This document shows positions 25,853 through 35,341 of a DNA stretch of 64,000 nt, piece after piece. Location: assembly GCF_003610295.1 (NCBI RefSeq), contig NZ_RAPV01000001.1, forward strand, positions 3,410,001 to 3,474,000. The letters run 5' to 3'. Source of the DNA: Paraburkholderia sp. BL23I1N1. GTDB lineage: Bacteria; Pseudomonadota; Gammaproteobacteria; Burkholderiales; Burkholderiaceae. A program made the translations under genes and the position numbers. Position 1 is the first letter of the stretch. Each line of letters begins with the position of its first letter. The notes beneath the pieces are model-generated. The model saw nothing but the letters and a program-made list of their open reading frames with translations. It had not been told where the DNA came from and did no database searches.

Positions 25853-25921
25853 TCACGCAGAGAGTTGAGGTGCAGCGGGGAAATCCACCGGTACGCGTGT
25901 CGGGACATTGATGGTGGTCAT
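25853..25921 (-). CDS. Very short ORF (22 codons) downstream of the SDR gene
   Basis: A 22-codon ORF (begins MTTINVPTRVPVDFPA) with GGGAG 7 bases before its ATG, 53 bases after the stop of the SDR gene. The good ribosome site and operon-like spacing suggest real initiation; the product could be a short peptide or the stump of a longer deleted gene. I recognise no family. Confidence 0.3.
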   Translation of the reverse strand: MTTINVPTRVPVDFPAAPQLSA

Positions 25922-25974
25922 GGTGATGCTCCCTGGCAAGAAGACGAATAAAGCTGCGTGGAAAAATCCGTGCG

Positions 25975-26724
25975 TTATTGCGCCGTGTAAGCGCCGTCGA
26001 CTGCGATGTTCTGCCCGGTGAGGTAGCGCGCCTTATCGCTCGCAAGGAACAGGATGGTCTGGGCGATCTCGTCCGGAGTCGCGGCGCGGCGCGCCGGTAT
26101 CGTCGAGAGGAAAGCTGCTTTGCCTTCTTCGCTGCCGCCCGCAAAGCGGTCGAGCATTTCGGTGGCGACAGGACCCGGCGCCACGGCGTTGACGCGCACG
26201 CCCGCCGTAGCGCCTTCGAGCGCCGCGCTCTTCGTGAGGCCTTCGACCGCATGCTTGCTGGCGACATAGACCGACGCGCCCGCAATGCCGACCTGTCCCG
26301 CGATCGACGAAAGATTGATGATCGAACCCGCGCCCTGCGCCAGCATCACGCGCATCTCATGCTTGAGCGACAGCAGCGTGCCGAGCACGTTGACCGCGAA
26401 CGTGTCTTCGTAGTTGGCCGCCGTCTGCTCGACGATCGGCGCCAGTTGACCTTCGGTCCCGGCGTTGTTGACCGCCACATCGATACGGCCGAAACGCTCC
26501 ACGGTCTGCTCGACGACGCTGCGCACTTCGGCTTCGAAGCGCACATCGGCGCGCAGGAATTCGGCTTCGGCGCCAAGGGCGCGCAGTTCGGCGGCAAGCG
26601 CCTGGCCGGTCTCCTCGCGACGGCCGCTGACGACCACGCGGTTTCCTTCGCGAGCGAAGGCAAGAGCGGTAGCGCGGCCGATGCCGGTCAGCGCGCCAGT
26701 GATCAGAACGACGGGTGAGTTCAT
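25975..26724 (-). CDS. Short-chain dehydrogenase/reductase
   Basis: A 249-residue classical SDR. The NAD(P) site is TGALTGIG (residues 8-15), NNAG follows at the fourth strand, and the catalytic set is N, S in INLSSIAG, and Y-x3-K in YVASKHA. The arginine pair after strand two (SGRRE) suggests NADP(H). AAGGAG lies 8 bases before the ATG at 26724. It is divergent from a LysR regulator 129 bases away, the usual arrangement for a regulated reductase. The substrate is unknown. Confidence 0.9.
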   Translation of the reverse strand: MNSPVVLITGALTGIGRATALAFAREGNRVVVSGRREETGQALAAELRALGAEAEFLRADVRFEAEVRSVVEQTVERFGRIDVAVNNAGTEGQLAPIVEQTAANYEDTFAVNVLGTLLSLKHEMRVMLAQGAGSIINLSSIAGQVGIAGASVYVASKHAVEGLTKSAALEGATAGVRVNAVAPGPVATEMLDRFAGGSEEGKAAFLSTIPARRAATPDEIAQTILFLASDKARYLTGQNIAVDGAYTAQ

Positions 26725-26853
26725 GTCCGTACTCCTTGAGTTGGGTTGCATCGAATCGCGTTTGCGATGACTGAACTTTGACTGATTCCAGATCAGCGAT
26801 ATAGACGGTGTATACTCCTATCACTCATTCCACACAGGAATATATCGAGCAAA

Positions 26854-27774
26854 ATGGACAAGCTGCGGGCCATGAAGACTTTCGTGCGCGTGGTGGAAGC
26901 GGGCAGTTTTTCCGCGGTCGCGCACGAGACCGACACCACGCAAAGCGCAGTGAGCAAACAGGTCGCGGCGCTCGAGCGCGAGCTGGGCGCGCGGTTGCTG
27001 ACGCGAACCACGCGTTCGCTTGCGCTGACAGAAGAAGGTGAACACTATTTCGACCAGGCGCGGCGCCTGGTCGCGGAGATCGCGGAGGCCGAAGCCACAC
27101 TCCGGCGCGGGGAGCAGCAACTGACGGGCTGGCTGCGGATCGCCGCTTCGGTCGGCTTCGGCCGCCTCAAGCTCATGCCCATGGTTCAGTCTTTTCTGGC
27201 CGAGCATCCCGATGTGAAGATCGATCTACGCCTGAACGACGGTTTCGTCGATCTCGTGGAACAGGGGATCGACGTCGCGGTGCGGCTCGGCGATCTGCCG
27301 GACAGCAGCCTGATCGCGCGTCGCGTAGGAACGGCCCAACGCATGCTGATGGCCCATCGCGATTACCTCCGCTCGCGACTCAAAGGAGCCAGGGCGCCGC
27401 GCGTGCCCGACGACCTGGTCGAGCACAACTGTATCGTCTACACCGAACTGGCGATGCGCAACGCGTGGCGTTTTACGGCGGGGCCCGGCGCTTCGGATCC
27501 GGTGGGAACCACGCGCATTGTGCGGGTCGAAGGCAATCTGCAAACCAACAGCAGTGAGGTGATGCGAGCGTCGGTCCTCGCGGGCATGGGGATCGGCTAT
27601 TCGCCGACCTGGCTGTTCGATCACGAACTGGCCAGTGGCGAAGTGCAGCGGATGTTGCCGGACTGGGAAACGATCCCCATCCCGATCCATCTGGTGAGCC
27701 CGCTAGAGCGCCGGCATTCGGCCAAGGTCAAAGCTTTCGCCGAACATGTCGGAAAGGCGATGGCGCGTAGCTGA
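26854..27774 (+). CDS. LysR-family transcription regulator
   Basis: A 306-residue LysR regulator. The HTH lies at residues 18-37 (FSAVAHETDTTQSAVSKQVA) followed by ALERELGARLLTRTTRSLAL, and the periplasmic-binding-like effector domain starts near 90. It closely resembles the CrgA/DsdC-type group that controls a divergent gene. The 26725-26853 gap holds TTGACT and TATACT promoter-like hexamers, and probably LysR-type operator half-sites. The likely target is the SDR gene. Confidence 0.9.
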   Translation: MDKLRAMKTFVRVVEAGSFSAVAHETDTTQSAVSKQVAALERELGARLLTRTTRSLALTEEGEHYFDQARRLVAEIAEAEATLRRGEQQLTGWLRIAASVGFGRLKLMPMVQSFLAEHPDVKIDLRLNDGFVDLVEQGIDVAVRLGDLPDSSLIARRVGTAQRMLMAHRDYLRSRLKGARAPRVPDDLVEHNCIVYTELAMRNAWRFTAGPGASDPVGTTRIVRVEGNLQTNSSEVMRASVLAGMGIGYSPTWLFDHELASGEVQRMLPDWETIPIPIHLVSPLERRHSAKVKAFAEHVGKAMARS

Positions 27775-27837
27775 ATGCCGAATGTGCTTCTTGGCTTCTT
27801 AAGGCGGCGCCCTGAGTTGAAGGCTTAAAGTCCGGCT

Positions 27838-28158
27838 TTACAGATAGCTGCAGACGTAGTCGAGCGTGTCGATCACGTCGATATCGAAGCGGCTCTTGCC
27901 GGGCACCGAGAACGACTCGCCCGCACCATACGTCTTCCACTCGTCACTGCCTTCGAGGCGGATACGGCATTGGCCAGCCTGCACTTCCATGAGTTCCGGC
28001 GCGTCAGTGCCGAAGTTGAGCACGCCCGGCAAGATGACGCCAAGCGTCTTGCGCGTGCCGTCGGCAAAAAGAACCGTGTGCGAAACACACTTGCCGTCGA
28101 AATAGACGTTGGCGCGTTTGATAACGGAAACCTGATCGAATTGCGTTGCGGCCGTCAT
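27838..28158 (-). CDS. ppnP: Pyrimidine/purine nucleoside phosphorylase PpnP
   Basis: A 106-residue cupin-fold enzyme of the PpnP (YaiE, DUF1255) family, which phosphorolyses several nucleosides to free base and ribose-1-phosphate. Family marks are [36 protein letters not shown] and [16 protein letters not shown] at the end. The E. coli protein is 94 residues; this one has a short N-terminal extension. GAGGAAG precedes the ATG at 28158. It is convergent with the LysR gene upstream. Confidence 0.93.
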   Translation of the reverse strand: MTAATQFDQVSVIKRANVYFDGKCVSHTVLFADGTRKTLGVILPGVLNFGTDAPELMEVQAGQCRIRLEGSDEWKTYGAGESFSVPGKSRFDIDVIDTLDYVCSYL

Positions 28159-28345
28159 GGCGGTCTTCCTCTGGATCATCGTGAATGGATGTTGGCGCCG
28201 CGTGGCGGCAGCGGGCGGTGTGCGATCTGCGCGAGCTTTCGGTCTCGCGCCAGCCCGCAATCATACAGGCGGCCGGGGGTGCCAGTCATTGGCCCTCGTC
28301 CAATTGCGGCCCTGTCAGAGCACTACCGCAGTGTGATCCCGACGA

Positions 28346-29095
28346 TTAGTCGACTGGGCACCAACGACCAGAATTGGGGCACACAGTGACCAATTCGCCG
28401 TTCAGCCGAACTTGCTCTGCATCCTCTGCGTCCGGTTGCAACGAGGCCGTAGGGGCGATGTCGAAAGCGACCTTAAGTGCGTTCCCAACATGGGCGTCTT
28501 CAATGGGAAGCTCCCAGGTCAGGAATATCTGGACGTAATCCTGGTCCGGCGTGAAGTCGGCCGCATCAAAACCGCTGCTGTGGCGCTGAATGACGCCATG
28601 AGGCTGGCAAGTATCGAATATCACCGCCGTGCCCCGGGTCAGGGGAATGCGAAGGTCCAAAGCGGGGAAATGCACGTCCAACCCCCTATCCTCACTCAGG
28701 AAAAGATTACAGAAGGCCGCACCGCCATATTGCGCACCATCATGGTGGTACCTCGCGCCGCGGCAGGCCATCAGGGCTACGTCGCTGGCGGCAAGCACCG
28801 CGGGCATTCCAAGCGCGGCCGTCCAATCGGACACCGCCTGCACGCAGCGCGAGTAGTCCGGCCAGCGCGCCCGCGCGCGCGCCAACGGCATTGCCTCGAC
28901 GTCACCAGGCTCGAGAACCATGCGCGACGAGATCTCCCTTTCCCAATCGGCAAGCAGACGTGCAGGGGGCGCAGGCACGTCGACCGTGCCTGTGAGCACG
29001 ATGTCGCTTACGCATCGGCTGCGGATGGCATCGCCACTCCAGAAATAGGAGGTCAGCATGTCTGGCACGCGATGCGGTTGAGAGGATTGATTCAT
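28346..29095 (-). CDS. 2-oxoglutarate/Fe(II)-type oxygenase-like protein
   Basis: A 249-residue protein. Residues 116-171 look like the iron site of a 2OG/Fe(II) double-stranded beta-helix: YHHDGAQYGG gives H117-x-D119, then GTAVIFDTCQPHGVIQR gives the distal H166 and the 2-oxoglutarate arginine R171, with FCNLFLSED between. The frame is open far upstream, but the sensible start is the ATG at 29095; no clear ribosome site lies there. Reaction and substrate are unknown. It may be a hydroxylase acting on a small molecule or a protein side chain. Confidence 0.6.
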   Translation of the reverse strand: MNQSSQPHRVPDMLTSYFWSGDAIRSRCVSDIVLTGTVDVPAPPARLLADWEREISSRMVLEPGDVEAMPLARARARWPDYSRCVQAVSDWTAALGMPAVLAASDVALMACRGARYHHDGAQYGGAAFCNLFLSEDRGLDVHFPALDLRIPLTRGTAVIFDTCQPHGVIQRHSSGFDAADFTPDQDYVQIFLTWELPIEDAHVGNALKVAFDIAPTASLQPDAEDAEQVRLNGELVTVCPNSGRWCPVD

Positions 29096-29446
29096 CCGGA
29101 CGATTGTAACGATTCGAAGGGATCGCTTCGGCGCAGATCGGTCAACTCCGGCCGTTCGTCTGGATGACCTGTATTCGCCGAAACTCGATCTGACAGGTCG
29201 TCGAGCGGATCGAGATATTCCCTTTCGCTCGTTTCCGATGGGAAAAATTCGTGGGGGGGGTTCCGCCAGCGATGCCTTCCTAACCCGTTCATCGCTATTC
29301 AGGCCACCCTCGGCCGAGCGGACAACCCGCCTCAAAGCGGCCATCGGTCCCCCACGGAAGCCTCTCAAGCCTCTGCCCGCTCACTCAAATGTTATGATCG
29401 GAAACACCTGACGCCTCGCCAGGGCGCGCATTCGAGCTACACGCTT
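29096..29446. other. Divergent intergenic region with an inverted repeat
   Basis: About 350 bases between the oxygenase-like gene and the XRE-cupin regulator. It holds GATGACCTGT (29163-29172) and ACAGGTCGTC (29193-29202), a 10-base dyad with one G-T mismatch and a 20-base spacer, a candidate operator. No gene is supportable. Confidence 0.4.
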
Positions 29447-30079
29447 ATGGACACCCACCTCACCAAACCCGCCGACGCATCCACAACCGACCTCGGCCGG
29501 CGCGTGCGCGCCGCCCGCCAGGCGCAGGACCTGACGCTCGAAACCGCGAGCCGCCTCTGCGGCGTCTCCCGCTCTACGCTGTCCAAAGTCGAAAACGGCC
29601 TGATGTCCCCCACCTTCGACGTCCTGCAGAAAATCGTACTCGGCCTGAAGATCGAAATCGGCGAGCTTTTTGGCTCGACACCCAAAGTCAGCGCCAGCGG
29701 CCGCCGCGCGTTGACCCGCAAAAACGAAGGCCAGCGCCACGCCTACCGCGGCTATCAGATGGAGTTACTCGCCACGGATCTGGCGCACAAAGCGATGTTG
29801 CCGTTCCGCATCCGCATCTCGGCGCACACGCTGGACGCCTTCGATGACTGGGGCCGTCACGAAGGCGAAGAATTTCTGTACGTGATCAGCGGCAGCGTCT
29901 GCCTGTATTCCGAGTTGTACGCGCCGACGCATCTGAACGCCGGCGACAGCCTTTACTTCGACAGCCGCACCGGCCACGCCGCGGTTTCCACGAGCGAAGA
30001 AGACGCCGAAGTGTTGTGGATGGCGACCAGCGCCGACATCCCGCAGACATCGGCCGCAGTAGAACCGGCGAAGAAATAA
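29447..30079 (+). CDS. XRE-family regulator with C-terminal cupin domain
   Basis: A 210-residue regulator. The N-terminal Cro/CI-type HTH spans about 16-70 (LGRRVRAARQAQDLTLETAS, then GVSRSTLSKVENGLMSPTF). The C-terminal cupin has the two-motif barrel from about 105 (GRHEGEEFLYVISGSVCLYS), likely binding a small ligand. This HTH-cupin group often controls amino-acid or polyamine metabolism. It is convergent with the dehydrogenase at 30125 and separated by 45 bases; its target cannot be fixed from context. Confidence 0.85.
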   Translation: MDTHLTKPADASTTDLGRRVRAARQAQDLTLETASRLCGVSRSTLSKVENGLMSPTFDVLQKIVLGLKIEIGELFGSTPKVSASGRRALTRKNEGQRHAYRGYQMELLATDLAHKAMLPFRIRISAHTLDAFDDWGRHEGEEFLYVISGSVCLYSELYAPTHLNAGDSLYFDSRTGHAAVSTSEEDAEVLWMATSADIPQTSAAVEPAKK

Positions 30080-30124
30080 CCCAGCCGCTCAAGGCAAAGA
30101 CGAAAGCCACCGCCGGTGCACACG

Positions 30125-33100
30125 CTAACGGCGCGCCGCCAACGCCCGCTGCGCCAGTTGCGCGATATGCATCGCGTGTTGCCCTGTCCCCTGCTCGATC
30201 TGCTCACGACAACTGAAGCCGTTGGTCAGCACAATCGTTTCCGCGTTTGCAGCGGTCGCAGCACGCACCGCGGGAAACAGGCTGTCTTCACCGATCTTCT
30301 CCGAAAGCGCGTAATGCTTGTCGTTAAAGCCGAACGATCCCGCCATCCCGCAGCATCCTGTATCGAGTAGTTTCCAATTCACGCCGAGCTTGTTCAACAG
30401 CGCGGTATCGCCTTGCATACCGAACAGCGCCTTCTGATGACAATGCCCATGCACGATCACGTTCGCGGCAAGCGTCGGCCACTCGAACGGCTGACGCGCG
30501 ACGAAGTCGGAGAACAGAAAAGTTTGTGCCGAGAGCTGCTTCGCTAACGCATGACCGGGGAGCTGCTTCAGCAACTCGTCCTTGAATACCGACAAGCAAC
30601 CCGGTTCGAGGCCGACCAACGGAACGCCGGCGGCGATATCGTCTCCGAGGCCATCAAGAATGGTGGTCAGCAACTCACGCGCCCGGTCGAGCAAACCGTA
30701 GTCATACAGCGGACGCCCGCAACACAATCGCTTCTTCGGCAGCACGACGTGCCAACCCATTTGCGTCAGCACATCGGCAGCGGCCTGCGCGATCTCGGGT
30801 GTGAAGTGATCGTTGAACGTATCGACCCACAAGATGACTTTCTTAACCTCACGACGTTGAACGTCACCCTCAGCCATAAGCGATCGCCGCGCAATCTGCC
30901 GGTAAGTCCGCGTGGCAAACTTCGGCAATTCCCGTGCTTGCGCCACCCCGGCGGCCCATTTTCCAACCGCCGCCAATCCCGGCGCGGACGTCATAAAATT
31001 CGTCAGACGCGGAAATCTTGCCGCCCACGGCGCCCATTCGCCGATTCGCCCCATGAACAGCGCCTGGCGCGGCCGGCGATTCGTCTCATAGTAATGCGAA
31101 AGAAATTCCGCCTTGTACGAAGCCATATCCGTATGCGTCGGACAATCGGATTTGCAGCCCTTGCACGCGAGGCAGGTATCGAGCGCCTCTTGCACTTCGC
31201 GGCTTTGCCAGCTGTCGGCGATCACGTCGCCTTGCAGCATTTCCCAGAACAGATGCGCGCGGCCACGCGTCGAGTATTTCTCTTCACGTGTCGCGCGATA
31301 GCTCGGGCACATCGTGCCGCCTTCGAGCGAACGGCACTTGCCCATGCCGATGCATCGTTCGATCTCGCGCTGAAAGCCGTCACCCTCCTGGCTCGCGAAC
31401 GTGAGCTTCGTTTGCAGGGTCACCGGTTTGTACGCCGGACCCATGCGCAGATTTTCATCGGCGCGATACGCATGCACGACCTTGCCAGGATTCAATCGAT
31501 TGGCCGAGTCCCAGATCGCCTTGAACTGCTCCATCGCCTGCATCAGTTCAGGACCGTACATGATCGGCAGGAACTCGGCCTTGGCCTGGCCGTCGCCGTG
31601 TTCGCCTGAAAGCGAGCCGCCGAATTCGACCACCAGTTCCGCCGCTTCGCGCAGAAACTTGCGCCACGTCGCGACGCCTTCAACGCTGCGCAGATCGAAG
31701 GTAATGCGCGCGTGGACACAGCCGTCGCCAAAATGACCGTACAGGCTCGTCTCGTAGCCGTAGCGATCCACCAGCGCCTGGAACGCACGCAGATAATCGC
31801 CGAGGCGCAGCGGATCGACCGCCGCATCTTCCCAGCCGACCACCGGATCGGGCGTGCCCGCCTCCACCGACAACGCCACCGCCGACGCCCCCGTCTCGCG
31901 GATCGACCACACCTTCGCCTGCAACGCGCGATCTTCAACGAGCATCGCCGAGACATTCGGACCTCCTTCGCCCGACGAAAAATACGCCGCAGCGGTTTGC
32001 GCCTGGCGCACGGCTTCGTCTTGCGTATCCGCGCCGAATTCGAGCACGACCCATGCATCGCCGTCCGGCAGCAAGGCAATCTCGTCCTTCTTCAAACCGC
32101 GCGCCTGCAAGCCGCGAATGATCGCGCGGTCGAGTCCCTCGACCGCGATCGGCCCGAAGCGCATGAAATGCGGCACGGCGTCCGCGGCGGTGTAGATATC
32201 GGTGAAGCCGACCACGACGATCACGCGTTTCGCAGGACTTTTCACGAGCCGTACTTTCGCTTGCAACGTCACGGCGCACGTGCCCTCGGTGCCGACCAGT
32301 GCACGCGCGACATTGAAGCCGTTTTCCGGCAGCAGTTGATCGAGGTTGAAGCCCGACACGCGCCGCTTGATCTGCGGGAATTTCGCGCGGATCTGATCGG
32401 CGTAGGTATCGCGCAGTTGCTTGAGCGCGGCGTAGATTTCGCCCTGGCGGCCGCCTGCTGCGACGATGCGCTCGAGTTCGTCGTCCGAAGTCGGCCCGAC
32501 CCAGAAACGCGCGCCGTCGAAGGTCGCGATTTCCAGCGCCTCGACGTTTTCGACCGTCTTGCCGGCCATCACCGAATGCGCGCCGCACGAGTTGTTGGCG
32601 ATCATGCCGCCGAGCGTGCAACGGCTGTGCGTTGCGGGATCAGGGGCGAACGTGAGACCGTGCGCTTCGGCGGCGTCACGCAAGGTATCGCACACCACGC
32701 CCGGTTCGACGATCGCGACACCCGCTACAGGATCGACCGACACGACGCGGTTCACATACTTGCTCGCGTCGGCCACCACGGCGACGTTCACGCATTGGCC
32801 GTTCTGCGAGGTGCCACCGCCGCGCGGCAGGAAGGGCACGTCATTCCGGCGGCAGGCGGCGAGCGTTTCGAGCAGATCGTCGACATCTGACGGCACGATC
32901 ACGGCGAGCGGGACTTGCCGGTAGTTCGACGCATCCGAGGCATACAGCGCTTTGGATCCCTGATCGAAACGCACTTCGCCGCGCACGTTGCGGCGCAAGT
33001 CGGCTTCGAGTGCCTGCATCACGGCGGCGGTGCCAGTAAAGGGCCTGGCAACGCGCGGCGTTTTCAAGGTGTCGTGAGTTGCGCCGCTCACCGAAGCGTT

Positions 33101-33151
33101 CACGCCCGCGCCCTGCTCTTCATCCAATGACGTTCCCACCGCGCTCCTCAC
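30125..33151 (-). CDS. ydiJ: YdiJ-type FAD/Fe-S dehydrogenase (probable D-2-hydroxyglutarate dehydrogenase)
   Basis: A 1008-residue fusion. The N-terminal FAD-binding PCMH domain has FLPRGGGTSQNGQCVNVAV and LGGMIANNSCGAHSVMAGKT. The C-terminal half has two 4Fe-4S ligand sets, CIGMGKCRSLEGGTMCPSY and CLACKGCKSDCPTH, then CCG-type domains with RLCCGRPLYDYG and DTGCCGMAGSFG. This YdiJ architecture includes D-2-hydroxyglutarate and D-lactate dehydrogenases. The adjacent hglS gene makes D-2-hydroxyglutarate, which favours that substrate. The start may be GTG at 33151 or GTG at 33139, the latter with AGGAG 4 bases upstream. It would pass electrons to the respiratory chain. Confidence 0.85.
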   Translation of the reverse strand: MRSAVGTSLDEEQGAGVNASVSGATHDTLKTPRVARPFTGTAAVMQALEADLRRNVRGEVRFDQGSKALYASDASNYRQVPLAVIVPSDVDDLLETLAACRRNDVPFLPRGGGTSQNGQCVNVAVVADASKYVNRVVSVDPVAGVAIVEPGVVCDTLRDAAEAHGLTFAPDPATHSRCTLGGMIANNSCGAHSVMAGKTVENVEALEIATFDGARFWVGPTSDDELERIVAAGGRQGEIYAALKQLRDTYADQIRAKFPQIKRRVSGFNLDQLLPENGFNVARALVGTEGTCAVTLQAKVRLVKSPAKRVIVVVGFTDIYTAADAVPHFMRFGPIAVEGLDRAIIRGLQARGLKKDEIALLPDGDAWVVLEFGADTQDEAVRQAQTAAAYFSSGEGGPNVSAMLVEDRALQAKVWSIRETGASAVALSVEAGTPDPVVGWEDAAVDPLRLGDYLRAFQALVDRYGYETSLYGHFGDGCVHARITFDLRSVEGVATWRKFLREAAELVVEFGGSLSGEHGDGQAKAEFLPIMYGPELMQAMEQFKAIWDSANRLNPGKVVHAYRADENLRMGPAYKPVTLQTKLTFASQEGDGFQREIERCIGMGKCRSLEGGTMCPSYRATREEKYSTRGRAHLFWEMLQGDVIADSWQSREVQEALDTCLACKGCKSDCPTHTDMASYKAEFLSHYYETNRRPRQALFMGRIGEWAPWAARFPRLTNFMTSAPGLAAVGKWAAGVAQARELPKFATRTYRQIARRSLMAEGDVQRREVKKVILWVDTFNDHFTPEIAQAAADVLTQMGWHVVLPKKRLCCGRPLYDYGLLDRARELLTTILDGLGDDIAAGVPLVGLEPGCLSVFKDELLKQLPGHALAKQLSAQTFLFSDFVARQPFEWPTLAANVIVHGHCHQKALFGMQGDTALLNKLGVNWKLLDTGCCGMAGSFGFNDKHYALSEKIGEDSLFPAVRAATAANAETIVLTNGFSCREQIEQGTGQHAMHIAQLAQRALAARR

Positions 33152-33191
33152 GTCTCGTATCCAACGCCCGCGTGATGGCCTGAATGACGCA

Positions 33192-34229
33192 TCACGCAGC
33201 CTGGCTCGCGGTCATCTTGAAGATGCCCTGCGCATTGCCCGCGTCGAAACGCAGGTCCGTTTCCCAGCGGCGCGCGTCCTGATCGAAAGTCCGCTTGCGC
33301 GTGATGAACTCGTAGAACGAGCCCGGCACCTCGCGCGTCACGATGCTGCCGTCGGCCGCACGGAACTCGCGCCGCACGATATCCGCGCGGTACGCGGTCT
33401 GAAACACGCGGCCCGAACGAGAACGCTCGACTTCGGGCTTCATCGGACGTCCCTTCGCCTTCTCGTCGTCGGACAGCTTGAACACATCCGCGACGCGATC
33501 GGTAGCGTGATTGAAGGCGTTGCCTTCAGTTGCGATCCACGCCATTTCCGCCGACTCCTTCAACAATACTGCGTAATCGGCTTCGCGTGGCGTCTCGTGC
33601 TGGCGCGCGAACGCACCGACGATTGCCGGCAGCAACGCATGAGCCGCCTCGAGCGGCAGCACGCCTTCGCGTTCGAGCTCCCACAACTGGCCGGCGGCTT
33701 GCGGCGTCAACGGATCGCGCGAGGCGCCGATCACGTTCGTCACCGCCTGCTGGAATTCCGCCGAAAACCGTTCAGGGTGCAATTCGCTGACGAAAAACTG
33801 TGCGATCTCATCGGGGGCGTCGTCGTGCGCCCAAGCTCGACCTGTCATGCCGAGACGGTCGAGCGGATAGCGGCCGTTGATACTGAAGCCGAGCGGCCGC
33901 AGGATGCGCGCGAAAGCCGCTTCGCCCGGCGGCAGCGCGCCGCTTTCTGCCCAGCGCACGGTGCGCAACGCGCCGTGGTCGAAATAGACGCTGCCGCCGG
34001 CGGCGATCGTCTCCTCGGTGTACTGGCGGCCATTCGCCGAGCGCGCCAGCAGGTCTTCCAACAGCGCCATGTTCATCGCTTGCGCCAGTTCGGCCCGCGT
34101 GACGGTGCCGTCTTCCCATTCGTTGAGAATCCGCGGATGGTTCAACGTGGCGAACAGCCTCGCGGTTTTCTCGGCGCCGAGCAGTTTCAGCAGCAGTTGT
34201 TCGACATTCGCATTCTTGATGTTTCGCAT
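33192..34229 (-). CDS. hglS: 2-oxoadipate dioxygenase/decarboxylase HglS (DUF1338)
   Basis: A 345-residue protein of the DUF1338 (YdcJ/HglS) family. HglS of Pseudomonas putida is a non-heme iron enzyme turning 2-oxoadipate into D-2-hydroxyglutarate in D-lysine breakdown. Here FDHGALRTV gives H85 and R89, fitting the known metal histidine and substrate arginine spaced four apart; NAFNHATDRV gives H241 and SFYEFI gives E307, fitting the other two metal ligands. This enzyme is the natural partner of the YdiJ-type dehydrogenase 40 bases downstream in the same direction. A LysR gene lies divergent. Confidence 0.85.
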   Translation of the reverse strand: MRNIKNANVEQLLLKLLGAEKTARLFATLNHPRILNEWEDGTVTRAELAQAMNMALLEDLLARSANGRQYTEETIAAGGSVYFDHGALRTVRWAESGALPPGEAAFARILRPLGFSINGRYPLDRLGMTGRAWAHDDAPDEIAQFFVSELHPERFSAEFQQAVTNVIGASRDPLTPQAAGQLWELEREGVLPLEAAHALLPAIVGAFARQHETPREADYAVLLKESAEMAWIATEGNAFNHATDRVADVFKLSDDEKAKGRPMKPEVERSRSGRVFQTAYRADIVRREFRAADGSIVTREVPGSFYEFITRKRTFDQDARRWETDLRFDAGNAQGIFKMTASQAA

Positions 34230-34397
34230 ATCGGTTCCGGGCGAGGTGCGGTGAGCACGCGTTCGTGTATTGGAAGATGGCCTGCCGGTGCGCCTTCAGG
34301 ACGCAAACACGGCATCGTTGGATGCGAGATTATTCAAATCCGCGGCGCCGCCGTAAAGCGAGATAAAATCGCCACTTGATGCGTTTTTGGAATTAAC

Positions 34398-35330
34398 GTG
34401 CGAAAGTTCAAAATCCCCAGCATGGGTGCGCTACTGGCTTTCGAAGCCGCCGCGCGGCACGAGAGTTTCACGCATGCGGCGCGCGAGCTCTTCCTCACCG
34501 AAAGCGCCGTGTCGCGGCAGATCAATACGCTGGAGGGCAATCTTGGCGTGCGGCTGTTCGTGCGCGTCAAGCAGCGGGTGGTGCTGACCAAGGCGGGCAA
34601 GGTCTATAGCGCGCAGGTGCGGCGTTCACTGGAACAACTGGACCGCGACACGCTATCGATCATCGCGCATGGCAGCGGCGGCGGTTATCTGGAACTGGCG
34701 GTGCTGCCCACTTTCGCCTCGCAATGGTTGATTCCGCGGCTGGCCGCATTCAACGCGCAGTATCCGGACGTGCGGGTCAATATGGGCGTGCGCACCGGCA
34801 CTTTTCCGTTCGCCGATACGCATTTCGAGGCAGCGATTCACTACGGCAAACCGACATGGCCAGGCACGTCGGCGGATTTTCTGTTTAGCGAGGAAGTCGT
34901 GCCGGTGTGCGCGGCGAGTCTGCTGACGCGGCCCGTCGAGACAGCGGCCGATCTGCTGGACTACCCTCTGCTGCATTCCACCACCCGGCCGGACGGCTGG
35001 GCGTCGTGGTTCGACACGCTCGGTGTCGACGATAACCGGACGATGCAAGGCGTCCGCTACGAACTCCACACCATGTTGATCAGCGCAGCCGCGGCCGGTC
35101 TCGGCATCGCGCTTGTACCGCATTTTTTCGTCGACGCACAGCTCGAACAGCTCGGACTCGTCATGCCGCTCGACGCGCCGGCAGTCGCCGACTCGGCGTA
35201 TTACCTCGTCTATCCGACCGAGTTGAGCCACGGCAAGCCGCTCACGAGCTTTCGCGAATGGCTGTTGCGGGAAGCGGCCGCATACGGTGCGGTGAATCCG
35301 GCGCTGGCCGGAGATCCCGATACCGATTGA
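34398..35330 (+). CDS. LysR-family regulator (GcvA-like), divergent from hglS
   Basis: A 310-residue LysR regulator starting with GTG. The HTH is near residues 22-41 (ESFTHAARELFLTESAVSRQ) with INTLEGNLGVRLFVRVKQ following, a GcvA-like layout, and the effector domain follows from about 95. It lies divergent from the hglS-ydiJ pair with 168 bases between, so it is a reasonable candidate for their regulator, responding to a lysine-pathway intermediate. It is convergent with hppD by an 11-base gap. Confidence 0.88.
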   Translation: MRKFKIPSMGALLAFEAAARHESFTHAARELFLTESAVSRQINTLEGNLGVRLFVRVKQRVVLTKAGKVYSAQVRRSLEQLDRDTLSIIAHGSGGGYLELAVLPTFASQWLIPRLAAFNAQYPDVRVNMGVRTGTFPFADTHFEAAIHYGKPTWPGTSADFLFSEEVVPVCAASLLTRPVETAADLLDYPLLHSTTRPDGWASWFDTLGVDDNRTMQGVRYELHTMLISAAAAGLGIALVPHFFVDAQLEQLGLVMPLDAPAVADSAYYLVYPTELSHGKPLTSFREWLLREAAAYGAVNPALAGDPDTD

Positions 35331-35341
35331 TTGATTCCGCA

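Noticed and set aside
31712..32890. Long open frame antisense to the YdiJ-type dehydrogenase
   Set aside because: Composition is Arg/His-rich, typical of a complement frame; the sense gene has full FAD and Fe-S motifs.
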